Origin: Promicromonospora iranensis
Lineage (GTDB): Bacteria; Actinomycetota; Actinomycetes; Actinomycetales; Cellulomonadaceae
Assembly (NCBI RefSeq): GCF_028994805.1
Contig: NZ_JAJQQP010000006.1
Coordinates: 124,001-188,000, forward strand
Reading direction: 5' to 3'
Length of the DNA: 64,000 bases
The notes under the pieces: model-generated
Databases searched by the model: none
What the model was told of the DNA's origin: nothing
What the model saw: only the letters and a program-made list of their open reading frames with translations
Part shown: positions 55,468-64,000 of the stretch, one piece after another
Position numbering within the stretch: the stretch's first letter is position 1
How the letters are laid out: each line of letters opens with the position of its first letter
Program-made: the position numbers and the translations under genes

Positions 55468-58400
55468 GTGGCTAAAGTCCGCGTCTACGAGCTTGCCAAA
55501 GAGCTCGGAGTGGAAAGCAAGACCCTGCTTGGCGAGCTGAAGTCGGCAGGCGAATACGTTCGCTCGGCGTCCTCGACGCTCGAGCCGCCCGTCGTGCGGC
55601 GCATGCGCGACAAGTTCCCCGCCGGCGGCGGTGCCTCCGGCCCGTCCGACAAGGACGCGGCGAACCAGGACGCGGCGAAGCCCGCGAAGAGCGCACCCAA
55701 GCCTGCCGGGAAGCCCGCGGCACAGAAGCCGGCCGAGTCGACCCCGACTCCGGCCCCGGCTCCCGCGCCGGCACCGAGCAAGCCCCAGGCCGAGGCCACG
55801 CCGACTCCGGCGCCCGCCCCGACCCCCGACCCGACTCCGGCTCCGAGCCCCGCGCCGGAGGCACCCGCCCCGGCCCCGGCCCCGGCGGCCGACGAGAGCC
55901 AGGCAGCGCCCGCGGCGTCCGCCCGGCCCGCAGCAGGCCCCAAGCCTGGTGCGCCGAAGCCCGCCGCGGCACCCAAGCCGGGTGCGCCGAAGCCGGCCGC
56001 AGCGCCCTCCGGCAACCGTCCGGGGCGTGACGGCGGCCGTGACGGCGGCCGTGGTGGCCGTCCCGGTGGCGGCAACCCGCGTCCGGGCAACAACCCGTTC
56101 GCGACCAGCCAGGGCATGCCCCGTCCCGGTGGCGGCCGTGGTCGCCCGGGTGCAGCGGGCCCCGGCGGCAGCGGCGGTAACGACCGTCCCGCAGCCGGCG
56201 GCAACCCGCGTCCGGGCAACAACCCGTTCGCGCCCAGCCAGGGCATGCCGCGTCCGGGGCAGCGCCCCGAGCGCACCGAGGCCCCCAGCGGCGACCGCTC
56301 CGGCGGTCCCCGTCCGGGTGGTCCCCGTCCTTCGGCGCCCCGTCCCGGTGGCACCGGTGGCGGCGGCCCGCGTCCGAACCCCGGCATGATGCCGGGCAAG
56401 ACCTCCATGCCGCGTCCGGGCGACCGCCCGGCTCCGGGTGGCGGTCGTGGCCGCCCCGGTGGCGGCGGTGGCCGTCCTGGCGCCGGTGGCGGTCCTGCCG
56501 GTGCCGGTGCTCCGGGTCGTCCCGGCGGCGGTGGCGGCTTCGGCGGCCCGCGTCGCGGTGCCGGTGGTCGCGGTGCGACACAGGGCGCCTTCGGGCGCGC
56601 CGGCGGCAAGCCGGTTCGCGGGCGCAAGTCGAGGCGAGCGAAGCGCCAGGAGTTCGAGGCCATGCAGGCCCCGTCGCTCGGTGGCGTGCAGGTCCCTCGT
56701 GGCAACGGCACCACCGTCGTCCGGCTGCGCCACGGTGCGTCGCTGAACGACTTCGCGGACAAGATCGACGCCAACCCCGCGGCGCTCGTGACCGTGCTGT
56801 TCCACCTGGGCGAGATGGCCACGGCCACGCAGTCGCTCGACGAGGACACGTTCGGCACGCTGGCCACCGAGCTCGGCTACCAGATCGAGATGGTCTCGGC
56901 CGAGGAGGAGGACCGCGAGCTGCTCGGGGCCTTCGACATCGACCTGGCGGCCGAGGCGGCCGACGAGTCCGACGAGGACCTGGCGGCGCGTCCGCCGGTC
57001 GTGACCGTCATGGGTCACGTCGACCACGGTAAGACGAAGCTGCTCGACGCGATCCGCAAGTCGGACGTCGTGGCGGGCGAGCACGGCGGGATCACGCAGC
57101 ACATCGGTGCGTACCAGATCACGCACGAGCACGAGGGCGCCGAGCGCGCCATCACGTTCATCGACACTCCGGGCCACGAGGCGTTCACCGCCATGCGTGC
57201 CCGTGGTGCGCAGGTCACGGACATCGCGATCCTCGTGGTCGCGGCCGACGACGGCGTGATGCCGCAGACGATCGAGGCGGTGAACCACGCGCAGGCAGCA
57301 GGTGTGCCGATCGTGGTCGCGGTCAACAAGATCGACGTCGAGGGTGCCAACCCGGCGAAGGTGCGTCAGCAGCTCACCGAGTACAACCTGGTGGCCGAGG
57401 AGTACGGCGGCGACACGATGTTCGTCGACGTCGCGGCGAAGCCGGGCATCGGTATCGACGGCCTGATCGACGCCGTCCTGCTGACCGCGGACGCGTCGCT
57501 CGACCTGCGGGCGAACCCGACCAAGGACGCACGCGGTGTGGCCATCGAGGCGAACCTCGACAAGGGTCGCGGTCCCGTGGCGACGGTGCTGGTCCAGGCC
57601 GGCACCCTGGTGGTCGGCGACGCGATCGTCGCGGGCACGGCCTACGGCCGCGTCCGTGCGATGTTCGACGAGCACGGCAACTCGGTCGAGGCGGCCACCC
57701 CGGCCCGCCCGGTCCAGGTGCTCGGTCTGACCAGCGTCCCGGGCGCCGGCGACACGTTCCTCGTGGCGCCCGACGACCGGACCGCTCGCCAGATCGCCGA
57801 GAAGCGCCAGGCGGCCGAGCGCGCAGCGACGCTGGCCAAGCGTCGCAAGCGGATCAGCCTCGAGGACTTCGACGTCGAGCTCAAGAAGGGCAAGGTCGAG
57901 AGCCTCAACCTCATCCTCAAGGGCGACGTGTCCGGTGCCGTCGAGGCACTGGAGGACGCGCTGCTCAAGATCGATGTGGGCGAGGAGGTCGAGCTGCGCG
58001 TCATCCACCGTGGTGTGGGTGCGATCACGCAGAACGACGTCAACCTCGCGACCGTCGACAGCGCCGTGATCATCGGCTTCAACGTGAAGTACGGCGAGCG
58101 CGTCGAGGAGCTGGCGGAGCGCGAAGGCGTCGACGTCAAGTTCTACTCGGTCATCTACCAGGCGATCGAGGACGTCGAGGCAGCCCTCAAGGGCATGCTC
58201 AAGCCGGAGTACGAGGAGGTCCAGCTCGGGACCGCGGAGATCCGCCAGGTCTTCCGTTCCTCGAAGTTCGGCAACATCGCCGGTTCGATGGTCCGCTCGG
58301 GCAGCATTCGCCGTAACTCCAAGGCGCGTGTGCTGCGCAACGGCACGGTCGTGGGGGACAACCTCACCATCGAGTCGCTGCGTCGTGAGAAGGACGACGT

Positions 58401-58512
58401 CACCGAGGTCCGCGAGGGCTTCGAGTGTGGTATCGGTCTCGGGTCGTTCAACGACGTGAACGAGGGCGACACCATCGAGACCTTCGAGATGCGCGAGAAG
58501 CCGCGCGCCTGA
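55468..58512 (+). CDS. infB: Translation initiation factor IF-2
   Basis: A 1014-residue IF-2. The N-terminal IF2-N domain ([25 protein letters not shown]) is followed by a Pro/Ala/Gly/Arg-rich unstructured region of about 320 residues, with repeated [11 protein letters not shown] and SQGMPRPG blocks. A second IF2-N ([23 protein letters not shown]) precedes the G domain: [16 protein letters not shown] (G1), DTPGHEAF (G3), NKIDVEGAN (G4). Domains II-IV bind fMet-tRNA and end in [12 protein letters not shown] start after GACAGGAGAG. The G+C-rich linker explains the high codon bias near 55.6-56.6 kb. Confidence 0.98.
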   Translation: MAKVRVYELAKELGVESKTLLGELKSAGEYVRSASSTLEPPVVRRMRDKFPAGGGASGPSDKDAANQDAAKPAKSAPKPAGKPAAQKPAESTPTPAPAPAPAPSKPQAEATPTPAPAPTPDPTPAPSPAPEAPAPAPAPAADESQAAPAASARPAAGPKPGAPKPAAAPKPGAPKPAAAPSGNRPGRDGGRDGGRGGRPGGGNPRPGNNPFATSQGMPRPGGGRGRPGAAGPGGSGGNDRPAAGGNPRPGNNPFAPSQGMPRPGQRPERTEAPSGDRSGGPRPGGPRPSAPRPGGTGGGGPRPNPGMMPGKTSMPRPGDRPAPGGGRGRPGGGGGRPGAGGGPAGAGAPGRPGGGGGFGGPRRGAGGRGATQGAFGRAGGKPVRGRKSRRAKRQEFEAMQAPSLGGVQVPRGNGTTVVRLRHGASLNDFADKIDANPAALVTVLFHLGEMATATQSLDEDTFGTLATELGYQIEMVSAEEEDRELLGAFDIDLAAEAADESDEDLAARPPVVTVMGHVDHGKTKLLDAIRKSDVVAGEHGGITQHIGAYQITHEHEGAERAITFIDTPGHEAFTAMRARGAQVTDIAILVVAADDGVMPQTIEAVNHAQAAGVPIVVAVNKIDVEGANPAKVRQQLTEYNLVAEEYGGDTMFVDVAAKPGIGIDGLIDAVLLTADASLDLRANPTKDARGVAIEANLDKGRGPVATVLVQAGTLVVGDAIVAGTAYGRVRAMFDEHGNSVEAATPARPVQVLGLTSVPGAGDTFLVAPDDRTARQIAEKRQAAERAATLAKRRKRISLEDFDVELKKGKVESLNLILKGDVSGAVEALEDALLKIDVGEEVELRVIHRGVGAITQNDVNLATVDSAVIIGFNVKYGERVEELAEREGVDVKFYSVIYQAIEDVEAALKGMLKPEYEEVQLGTAEIRQVFRSSKFGNIAGSMVRSGSIRRNSKARVLRNGTVVGDNLTIESLRREKDDVTEVREGFECGIGLGSFNDVNEGDTIETFEMREKPRA

Positions 58513-58526
58513 CGCTGATGGTTCAT

Positions 58527-58584
58527 TGAGTGCGGGGTATCCGCCCGGCCGGCTCGTCCGGACCGGGCGGATACCCCGCACTCA
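58527..58584. repeat. Long perfect palindrome between infB and rbfA
   Basis: Arms 58527-58548 and 58563-58584 are perfectly complementary over 22 bases with a 14-base loop. The outer 17 bases resemble those of the palindrome at 37577-37643, while the inner bases differ on both arms. It starts 15 bases after the infB stop. Confidence 0.92.
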
Positions 58585-58604
58585 CGCTGAAAGGATCAAT
58601 GCTC

Positions 58605-59045
58605 ATGGTCGACACCCCGAGATCTCGTAAGCTCGCCGACCGCATCAAGGTGATCGTCGCGGAGATGATCGATACCCGGATCAAGGATCCGCGGCTCGGT
58701 TTCATGACGGTCACGGACGTCCGGGTGACCGGTGACCTGCAGAACGCCTCGGTGTTCTACACGGTCTACGGCTCTGACGAGGACCGGGAGGGTACGGCCG
58801 CGGCGCTGAAGAGCGCTACCGGCCTGATCCGCTCGGAGGTGGGCAAGCAGACCGGTATCCGGCTGACGCCCACCCTCGAGTTCCACCTGGACTCCGTCCC
58901 GGACACCGCCGCCAACCTCGACGCCGCCCTGATCGAGGCTCGCAAGCGCGACGCCGAGCTCGAGGCGCTGCGTGCCGGTGCTCGGTACGCGGGCGACGAG
59001 GACCCCTACAAGAAGCCGCGCGAGGACGACGCCGAGGCGGAGTGA
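58605..59045 (+). CDS. rbfA: Ribosome-binding factor A
   Basis: A 146-residue RbfA, a KH-fold factor for 30S maturation: PRSRKLADRIKVIVAEMIDTRIKDPRLGFMTVTDVRVTGDLQNASVFYTVYG and FHLDSVPDTAANLDAALIEA are canonical. ATG 58605 fits the family and leaves nine bases after AAAGGA; ATG 58599 is in frame. Its stop overlaps the start of the pyrE remnant by four bases. Confidence 0.97.
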   Translation: MVDTPRSRKLADRIKVIVAEMIDTRIKDPRLGFMTVTDVRVTGDLQNASVFYTVYGSDEDREGTAAALKSATGLIRSEVGKQTGIRLTPTLEFHLDSVPDTAANLDAALIEARKRDAELEALRAGARYAGDEDPYKKPREDDAEAE

Positions 59046-59221
59046 CCTCCTGCGACCTCACGCTCGCGCGTGACATCGACGCCGCCTGCCGCCTGACCGG
59101 GACGTTCACGCTCCGGTCAGGACAGGCGGCGTCGGAGTACCTCGACAAGTACCTCGTCGAGACCGGTCCCGCACTGCTCGCCCGGGGTCGCGCGGACCTG
59201 GCCGCCGCGCGCGCCGGCTGA
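59042..59221 (+). pseudogene. Orotate phosphoribosyltransferase (PyrE) N-terminal remnant
   Basis: A 59-codon frame from GTG 59042 reads TLARDIDAACRLTGTFTLRSGQ, AASEYLDKYLVETGPALLARG and then stops. This matches the first 45-50 residues of one PyrE type (LTGTFTLRSG...S-x-Y-x-DKY). The remaining two thirds of the enzyme, including the PRPP loop, are absent. The DNA of the fragment also forms a long stem: 59078-59088 with 59123-59133 (11 bp) and 59092-59100 with 59113-59121 (9 bp). So it is a truncated gene, or a tiny ORF kept for its RNA structure. Confidence 0.75.
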
Positions 59222-59241
59222 ACCGCGAGAGACTGGACCTC

Positions 59242-60318
59242 ATGACCTCCCCGACCCCTCAGGCGCCGGTGCGCCGCCCGACCGCCGCCGACGGGTTCGT
59301 CGTCGTCGACAAGCCGCAGGGCTGGACCAGCCACGATGTCGTCGGGCGTATGCGGCGCCTGGCCGGGACACGCAAGGTCGGCCACGCCGGGACGCTCGAC
59401 CCCATGGCGACCGGCGTTCTTGTGCTGGGTATCGGCAAGGCGACCCGTCTGCTCACGTACGTGGTGGGCGCCGACAAGGACTACGACGCCACGATCCGGC
59501 TGGGCATCACCACCACCACCGACGACGCCGAGGGCGACGTCCTGTCCGTGGCCGGCCCCGGTGCCGTCGAGCAGGTCGACCGGGCCGCGCTGGACGCCGC
59601 CGTCACCGACCTCACGGGGGACATCCTGCAGGTGCCGACCTCGGTGTCCGCGATCAAGGTGGACGGCAAGCGCGCGTATGCGCGGGTCCGGGCGGGGGAG
59701 GAGGTGGCGCTGCAGGCGCGGCCCGTCACGGTGTCCCGGTTCGACGTCCTGGACGTGCGCGCGGTCACGGCCGCGGTGCCCGACGTCGATCTGGTCGGCA
59801 CCTCCGTCGAGGACCCCGCCGACGGGAACCCCGACGCGGAGCCGGGAGTCGCCCCGACCCTCGCCGATCCGGGCGACCACCCGACCCGGGACGTGCCGGC
59901 GGTCGACGTCGACGTCCGCGTCACCGTCTCCTCCGGGACGTACGTGCGCGCCCTGGCGCGCGACCTGGGTGCCGCCCTCGGAACCGGCGGGCACCTGACG
60001 ATGCTCCGCCGCACCCGGGTGGGCGGTTACGACCTGGCCGGCGCCCGCACGCTCGAGCAGCTGGAGGCACAGGCCGACGCCGACGGGACGCTCGCCACCC
60101 TGCCGATGGCCGAGGCCGCCCGGAGCACCTTCCCGGTGCGTGAGCTCGACGAGGTCGAGGTGCGCGCGCTCGGCTACGGCCAGTGGGTGGAGCCGTCGGG
60201 GCGGTCCGAGGTCGTGGCGGCGCTGTCGCCGTCGGGCGAGCTCGTAGCCCTGCTGGAGGACACTCGGCGCCGGGGCGACAACCTCGCCAAGCCGGTGCTG
60301 GTGCTCGCGGCGCACTGA
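59242..60318 (+). CDS. truB: tRNA pseudouridine(55) synthase TruB
   Basis: A 358-residue pseudouridine synthase. GFVVVDKPQGWTSHDVV opens; VGHAGTLDPMATGVLVLGIGKATRL contains the catalytic Asp; SAIKVDGKRAYARVRAGEEV is motif II, and VSSGTYVRALARDLGAALG the following. A roughly 45-residue insert (about nt 59780-59910, Asp/Pro-rich) separates the halves. It acts on U55 of all elongator tRNAs. ATG after GAGAGACTGG. Precedes ribF. Confidence 0.96.
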   Translation: MTSPTPQAPVRRPTAADGFVVVDKPQGWTSHDVVGRMRRLAGTRKVGHAGTLDPMATGVLVLGIGKATRLLTYVVGADKDYDATIRLGITTTTDDAEGDVLSVAGPGAVEQVDRAALDAAVTDLTGDILQVPTSVSAIKVDGKRAYARVRAGEEVALQARPVTVSRFDVLDVRAVTAAVPDVDLVGTSVEDPADGNPDAEPGVAPTLADPGDHPTRDVPAVDVDVRVTVSSGTYVRALARDLGAALGTGGHLTMLRRTRVGGYDLAGARTLEQLEAQADADGTLATLPMAEAARSTFPVRELDEVEVRALGYGQWVEPSGRSEVVAALSPSGELVALLEDTRRRGDNLAKPVLVLAAH

Positions 60319-60421
60319 GCACCGGCGCTCCTGGCTGCGGCTAGGCTTTTGACGATCGGTGCGGGCAGTCGCGTGTGCGACAGCCGCACCCGCGCCACCC
60401 GATTCATGAGGAGCAACCCGC

Positions 60422-61444
60422 GTGCAGCTGTGGACGGACCTGGAACAGGTTCCCCCGGGATTCGGGCCATCAGTGGTGACGATCGGCAACTTCGACGGCG
60501 TCCACCGCGGCCATCAGGCGGTGCTCGACCGCATCCTCCGTCTGGCCCGGAGCGACGGGTCCAGCGCCGTCGCGGTGACGTTCGAGCCGCACCCGTCGGC
60601 CGTGCACCGGCCCGAGTCGGCCCCGGAGCTGATCACCGGCCTGGAGGACCGCCTGGCGCTCATGGAGCGCACGGGCCTGGATGCGACGTTGGTCGTGAAC
60701 TACACGCTCGACTTCGCCGCCCAGACGCCCGAGGAGTTCGTCTCCCGGTACCTGGTGGACAGCCTCGGCGCCCGCACGGTGGTGGTGGGCCACGACGTGC
60801 GCTTCGGCAAGCAGAACGCCGGCACGCTGGCCACGATGGTCGAGCTCGGCGGCCAGCACGGCTTCGAGGTGGTCGCCATCGACGACGTCGGCGACTTCGT
60901 GCAGCCCGAGGGCGACGGGCACCAGCGCTGGTCGTCGACGGCGGTGCGCGCGCTGCTCGCGGAGGGCGACGTCGACCAGGCCGCCGACGTGCTGGGGCGG
61001 CCGCACCTGGTGCGCGGCACGGTGGTGCACGGCGACGCCCGCGGCCGGGAGATGGGCTTCCCGACCGCCAACCTCGGTGACATCACGGGGCTCGTCCCCG
61101 CCGACGGCGTCTACGCCGGGTGGTTGCGCCGCGGCACGGCAGCCACCTGCGCGAGCCTCGCCGGACCCGAGGGCGACCGGGCCGCCGTGTCCGGCACGGG
61201 GATGGGGCAGGAGGAGATCCTGCCCGCGGCGATCTCCGTCGGCACCAACCCCACGTTCGACGGCGTCGAGCGCCGCGTCGAGGCGTACGTGCTCGACCGC
61301 ACCGACCTCGACCTGTACGACCAGACGGTGGCGCTCGAGTTCGTGGCGCACCTGCGGCCCACGCTGCGGTTCGACGGCATGGAGCCGCTCATCGCCCAGA
61401 TGAACGACGACGTGGCGCGCGCCCGGAAGATCCTGCGGTCCTGA
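60422..61444 (+). CDS. ribF: Bifunctional riboflavin kinase/FAD synthetase
   Basis: A 340-residue protein. The nucleotidyltransferase half starts VVTIGNFDGVHRGHQAVLDRIL (HxGH-like) and has VTFEPHPSAVHRP and VGHDVRFGKQNAGTL. The kinase half contains GRPHLVRGTVVHGDARGREMGFPTANLG (ATP and Mg site) and ISVGTNPTFDGVERRVEAY. It turns riboflavin to FMN then FAD. GTG start after GAGGAGCAA. TAGGCT at 60342-60347 is a good -10, with a 70-base leader. No FMN riboswitch is seen. Confidence 0.96.
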   Translation: MQLWTDLEQVPPGFGPSVVTIGNFDGVHRGHQAVLDRILRLARSDGSSAVAVTFEPHPSAVHRPESAPELITGLEDRLALMERTGLDATLVVNYTLDFAAQTPEEFVSRYLVDSLGARTVVVGHDVRFGKQNAGTLATMVELGGQHGFEVVAIDDVGDFVQPEGDGHQRWSSTAVRALLAEGDVDQAADVLGRPHLVRGTVVHGDARGREMGFPTANLGDITGLVPADGVYAGWLRRGTAATCASLAGPEGDRAAVSGTGMGQEEILPAAISVGTNPTFDGVERRVEAYVLDRTDLDLYDQTVALEFVAHLRPTLRFDGMEPLIAQMNDDVARARKILRS

Positions 61445-61487
61445 GCGGCCCGGGAGAACCAGCCGTGGTTCGTGCGTTGAGGTGGGC

Positions 61488-62168
61488 ATGACGCTCCTCG
61501 AACTGTCCGACCTGTCGGTCGGGTACGGCGGCAACGCCGTCTGCCCGCCGGTATCGCTCACGCTGGCCGCTGGTGACGTCGTCGCCGTGATCGGGACCAA
61601 CGGCACCGGCAAGTCCACCCTGCTGCGCACGGTGCTCGGCCTGCAGGACCCGCTGTCCGGGACGGTCAGGGCGTTCGGGCATGCCGTGGACGAGCGGGAG
61701 CGGCACTTCCGCGCCCGCGTCGCGGGCGTGCTGGACGACGACGCGTTCTTTCCCGGCGTGACCGTCCGCGAGCACCTCGTGCTCACCGCGCGCGGCCATG
61801 GCGTGCCCGACGCCGGAGCGGTCACCGACCAGGTGCTCGACCACGTGGGCATCACCGGGCACGGCGGCGCCATGCCGCACACCCTGTCGTCCGGGCAGCG
61901 CCGCCGGTTCCTCCTGGCGAGCGCCCTGGTGCGGCCCCGCGACCTGCTCGTGCTCGACGAGCCCGAGCAGCGCCTGGACACCGCCATGCGGGGCCGGCTC
62001 GCCGGCATGCTGCGGGCCGAGGCGGACGCCGGCACCGCCGTCCTGTTCGCCACGCACGACGACCGGCTCCTCGCGGGCACGGGCGCGAGCGCGCTGTACC
62101 TGTCCGACGACGGCGCCGTGCTGCTGCCGGCGGACGAGGCGCCGGGCGTGCTGGCGGGCTTCCGGTGA
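61488..62168 (+). CDS. ABC transporter ATP-binding protein
   Basis: A 226-residue ABC ATPase. Walker A GTNGTGKSTLL (about 36), Q-loop in GVLDDDAFFPGVTV (here D in place of Q), signature LSSGQRRRF, Walker B LLVLDEPEQRLD, H-loop in ATHDDR. The signature has Ser-Ser-Gly, a slight variant. It is coupled (4-base overlap) to a large membrane protein, its likely partner. The substrate is unknown. ATG 61488 after GAGGTG; GTG 61482 is possible. Confidence 0.93.
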   Translation: MTLLELSDLSVGYGGNAVCPPVSLTLAAGDVVAVIGTNGTGKSTLLRTVLGLQDPLSGTVRAFGHAVDERERHFRARVAGVLDDDAFFPGVTVREHLVLTARGHGVPDAGAVTDQVLDHVGITGHGGAMPHTLSSGQRRRFLLASALVRPRDLLVLDEPEQRLDTAMRGRLAGMLRAEADAGTAVLFATHDDRLLAGTGASALYLSDDGAVLLPADEAPGVLAGFR

Positions 62169-63706
62169 CCGGCGGGCCCGCCGACACCGCCGTCGGTCCC
62201 GTGCTCCCGCGGCTCGTCGGGGACGAGGAGGAGCGCCTCACCGGCGCCGAGCTGCGGCGGCTGACCGCGCGGGTGCGCGCCCACAACGTGCCCGCCCAGG
62301 CAGGCCGGGTGGCGATGGACGTCGGTGAGGTGGTGATCTCGCTCGCGATCGTCGCGCTGTACGTGTGGGGGTTCGGTGCGCCCCTGCGGGAGCTGCTGGA
62401 GTCCGACGCCACCCGGTTCGGGCTCGGCCCCGGACTGGTCCAGGCGCTGGTCCTCGGGCTGGCGACCCTCGCGGGAACCGTGGTCGCACTCCGGCTGGGC
62501 CCAGCGGGTCTGCCGGCCGCCGGGGTGCGCTGGTGGGTACCCACCCCGGCCGACCGGACCGGCCTGGCCTCGCCGTCGGTGGTGCGGTCGGTGCTGATCG
62601 GCGTCGGCGCGGGACTGGTCGTGGGCGGCGTCCCCGCTGCGTTCGTGGGCGTCAGCGTCCCCGGGATCCTCGCCGACGCCGCGCTCGGCGCCGCGCTCGG
62701 CCTCCTCGTCGTCGCGGGCGCCGGCGTGCTGCAGGTGACCGGGGCGGCGTCGGGCCCGCTACCCGGGCGGGTGCTCAACGCCCTGCTCGCCGCCGTCCCG
62801 GTGGCGGGGCTCGCCCTGGCCCTCTGGGCGCCCGAGTGGGCTGCCTGGGCCGCGCCGTGGCCCGTGCTGGCCGTGCTCGCGGGGCTGGGCGGCGTCGCAC
62901 TCGTCTTCTGGGCCACCCGCCTGGAGCGGCTCCGGGCCGGCGAGCTGCGGGCGCGTGCGTCCGCGGCGATGCAGGCGTCGGTCGCCCTGCTCTCGCTCGA
63001 CAGCGGCGGCATGAGCCGGGCGCTCGGCGGGGGTCCGACGGCGTCGCGCGTGCTGCCGTGGCTGCCCGGCACGGCGCGCGGTCCCGCGGGCGCCCTGCTC
63101 GCCGCCGACGCCACGCTCCTCGCGCGCTCGCCCTCCGCGCTCGCCGGGCTGGTCGCCCTCGCCGCGACAGGGGCCTTCATCGTGCAGGTGCCCGCTATGG
63201 CCGGGGGGATCGGGCTCTGGGCGGTGCTCGTCGGAGCGGGGTACGCCGGGGCCATCTCGGGCGCCGTCGGCCCGCGCTCGGCGGGGGAGAACCCGCGCCT
63301 GGACTCCCTGGTCCCGCTGGGGGCCCGGACCACCCGTGCGGTGCGGACGGTGTGGCCGGTCCTGACCGCGGCGGTGGTGCTGCTGGCGATCGCCGTCGCG
63401 GTCGGTGGTGGGCAGTGGCTCGTCACCGGAGGGCTCGCCGTCGTCGTGCTCGGGGCCGCGGCCGTCCGGGCCGCCTACCGCGGGCCGGTGCCGTGGGACG
63501 TCCCGATGATCGCCACGCCGGCGGGCGGGCTGCCGACAGGGCTCGTCCTGCACCAGCTGAAGGGGGTCGACCTGGCGGTCCTCGGCACGCTACCGCTCGC
63601 CTGGGCGGTGGTCTCCGGGGCGGCGGGGCCGGCGGTGATCGGGCTGCAGGTGGTGTTCTCCCTCGGGGCGGTGCTCTGGGCGGCACACGTCAAGCGTTCT
63701 GCCTGA
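62165..63706 (+). CDS. DUF6297 family membrane protein (ABC partner)
   Basis: A 513-residue polytopic membrane protein with about 10-12 helices, rich in Val/Ala/Gly/Leu. It has a cytoplasmic N-tail (RLTGAELRRLTARVRAHNVPAQAGR). I assign it to the DUF6297 group because it follows a small ABC ATPase in many actinobacteria and shows the same size and profile; no sharp motif exists. It is translated from a GTG overlapping the ATPase stop. Probable exporter permease. Confidence 0.8.
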   Translation: MTGGPADTAVGPVLPRLVGDEEERLTGAELRRLTARVRAHNVPAQAGRVAMDVGEVVISLAIVALYVWGFGAPLRELLESDATRFGLGPGLVQALVLGLATLAGTVVALRLGPAGLPAAGVRWWVPTPADRTGLASPSVVRSVLIGVGAGLVVGGVPAAFVGVSVPGILADAALGAALGLLVVAGAGVLQVTGAASGPLPGRVLNALLAAVPVAGLALALWAPEWAAWAAPWPVLAVLAGLGGVALVFWATRLERLRAGELRARASAAMQASVALLSLDSGGMSRALGGGPTASRVLPWLPGTARGPAGALLAADATLLARSPSALAGLVALAATGAFIVQVPAMAGGIGLWAVLVGAGYAGAISGAVGPRSAGENPRLDSLVPLGARTTRAVRTVWPVLTAAVVLLAIAVAVGGGQWLVTGGLAVVVLGAAAVRAAYRGPVPWDVPMIATPAGGLPTGLVLHQLKGVDLAVLGTLPLAWAVVSGAAGPAVIGLQVVFSLGAVLWAAHVKRSA

Positions 63707-63769
63707 CCCGGATCACCTGTGATGCGGGTGCCCGGACACGCGCGCGGTGAACCGCTCGGGCTCGTAGGG

Positions 63770-64000
63770 TCAGTGGCGGTGCGTCGCCACCGCCACTGAC
63801 CGGTAGGGCATCACCACCGTGCCGCCGGCCTCGTCGACCACCTCGCCGAGGCCGGCGAGCAGCTCGGCCAGCACGGGCTCCGGGAACCGGCCGTGCCCGC
63901 CCGCCGTCCGCACGTGGTCCAGCCACTCGTGGCGGGTGTATGTGCGGGCCGAGTCGAACAGCCAGTGCTCGGGCTCGGCGAGCTCGCCGGACTCGCGCAT
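63770..64000 (-). CDS. SAM-dependent methyltransferase, C-terminal part (start outside window)
   Basis: The last 76 residues of a minus-strand gene whose 5' end lies beyond the window. FDSARTYTRHEWLDHVRTAGG, FPEPVLAELLAGLGEVVDEAGGTVVMPYRSVAVATHR is the usual end of class I methyltransferases of the Methyltransf_25/11 type (TYTRxEWLD, then a short helix and a final YxxxA strand). The SAM-binding part is not in view. Convergent with the membrane protein. Confidence 0.7.
   Translation of the reverse strand: MRESGELAEPEHWLFDSARTYTRHEWLDHVRTAGGHGRFPEPVLAELLAGLGEVVDEAGGTVVMPYRSVAVATHRH

Noticed and set aside
56030-56600. Repeats in the infB linker as a possible repeat array or CRISPR
   Set aside because: They are degenerate in-frame copies of a Gly/Pro/Arg/Asn-rich protein repeat, normal in actinobacterial IF-2.
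55372-58581. 1069-codon open frame antisense to infB
   Set aside because: Its His/Asp/Arg/Thr-rich low-complexity product mirrors the infB codon bias; no start signal or domain.

Overview
The window is about 72% G+C, uses GTG starts freely, and carries the conserved gene order of a high-GC Gram-positive genome (Actinobacteria, order Micrococcales). DUF2469, the DUF4081-GNAT fusion, DUF4439 and DUF6297 proteins and the string smc-ftsY-amtB-glnB-glnD-ffh-rpsP-khpA-rimM-trmD-rplS-lepB-rnhB suggest the Cellulomonadaceae/Promicromonosporaceae branch. The family placement is an inference; no rRNA gene is present to fix it. I saw no tRNA, IS element, phage gene or CRISPR array.

Layout. 1-9.1 kb: chromosome condensation (smc), SRP targeting (ftsY, ffh) and the ammonium/PII module amtB-glnB-glnD. 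9.3-16.4 kb: an amidohydrolase, the rpsP/khpA/rimM/trmD/rplS translation cluster, lepB-rnhB-DUF2469 and a secreted GH16-like protein. 16.6-22.7 kb: yraN-comM-dprA, a frameshifted quinone oxidoreductase, a XerC-type recombinase and an exported LytM-fold protein. 23.2-29.5 kb: rpsB-tsf-pyrH-frr-cdsA-rlmN and a DivIVA-motif protein. 29.6-37.6 kb is accessory: merR/MFS, a secreted SH3 protein, a Ca-loop mini-protein, DUF418, a SNF2 helicase and a repeat-bearing unknown. 37.7-48.9 kb: the usual dxr-rseP-ispG cluster, split by a 6.5-kb block (TPP-riboswitch thiD, tetR, two oxidoreductases and a 768-aa unknown). 49-61.4 kb: fpg-like, proS, DUF4439 lipoprotein, rimP-nusA-ylxR-infB-rbfA, a pyrE remnant, truB, ribF. 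61.5-64 kb: an ABC ATPase/permease pair and the end of a methyltransferase.

Most of the window is housekeeping: translation, secretion, nitrogen sensing and isoprenoid synthesis, in translationally coupled operons. The unusual material is mainly non-coding. Long, near-perfect inverted repeats lie at gene ends and at the edges of inserted blocks. One pair shares its sequence 10 kb apart, and another pair shares its outer stem while both inner arms differ in a compensatory way. A 20-bp perfect palindrome lies inside the first codons of glnD, a hairpin buries the yraN ribosome-binding site, and several genes look leaderless with a -10 hexamer six bases before the start codon.

Other points worth attention are a GlnD without its ACT sensor domains, a pyrE fragment folded into a hairpin before truB, a repressor-type palindrome placed exactly between the -35 and -10 of the 768-aa unknown, and a LexA-like box between the SNF2 helicase and its divergent neighbour.
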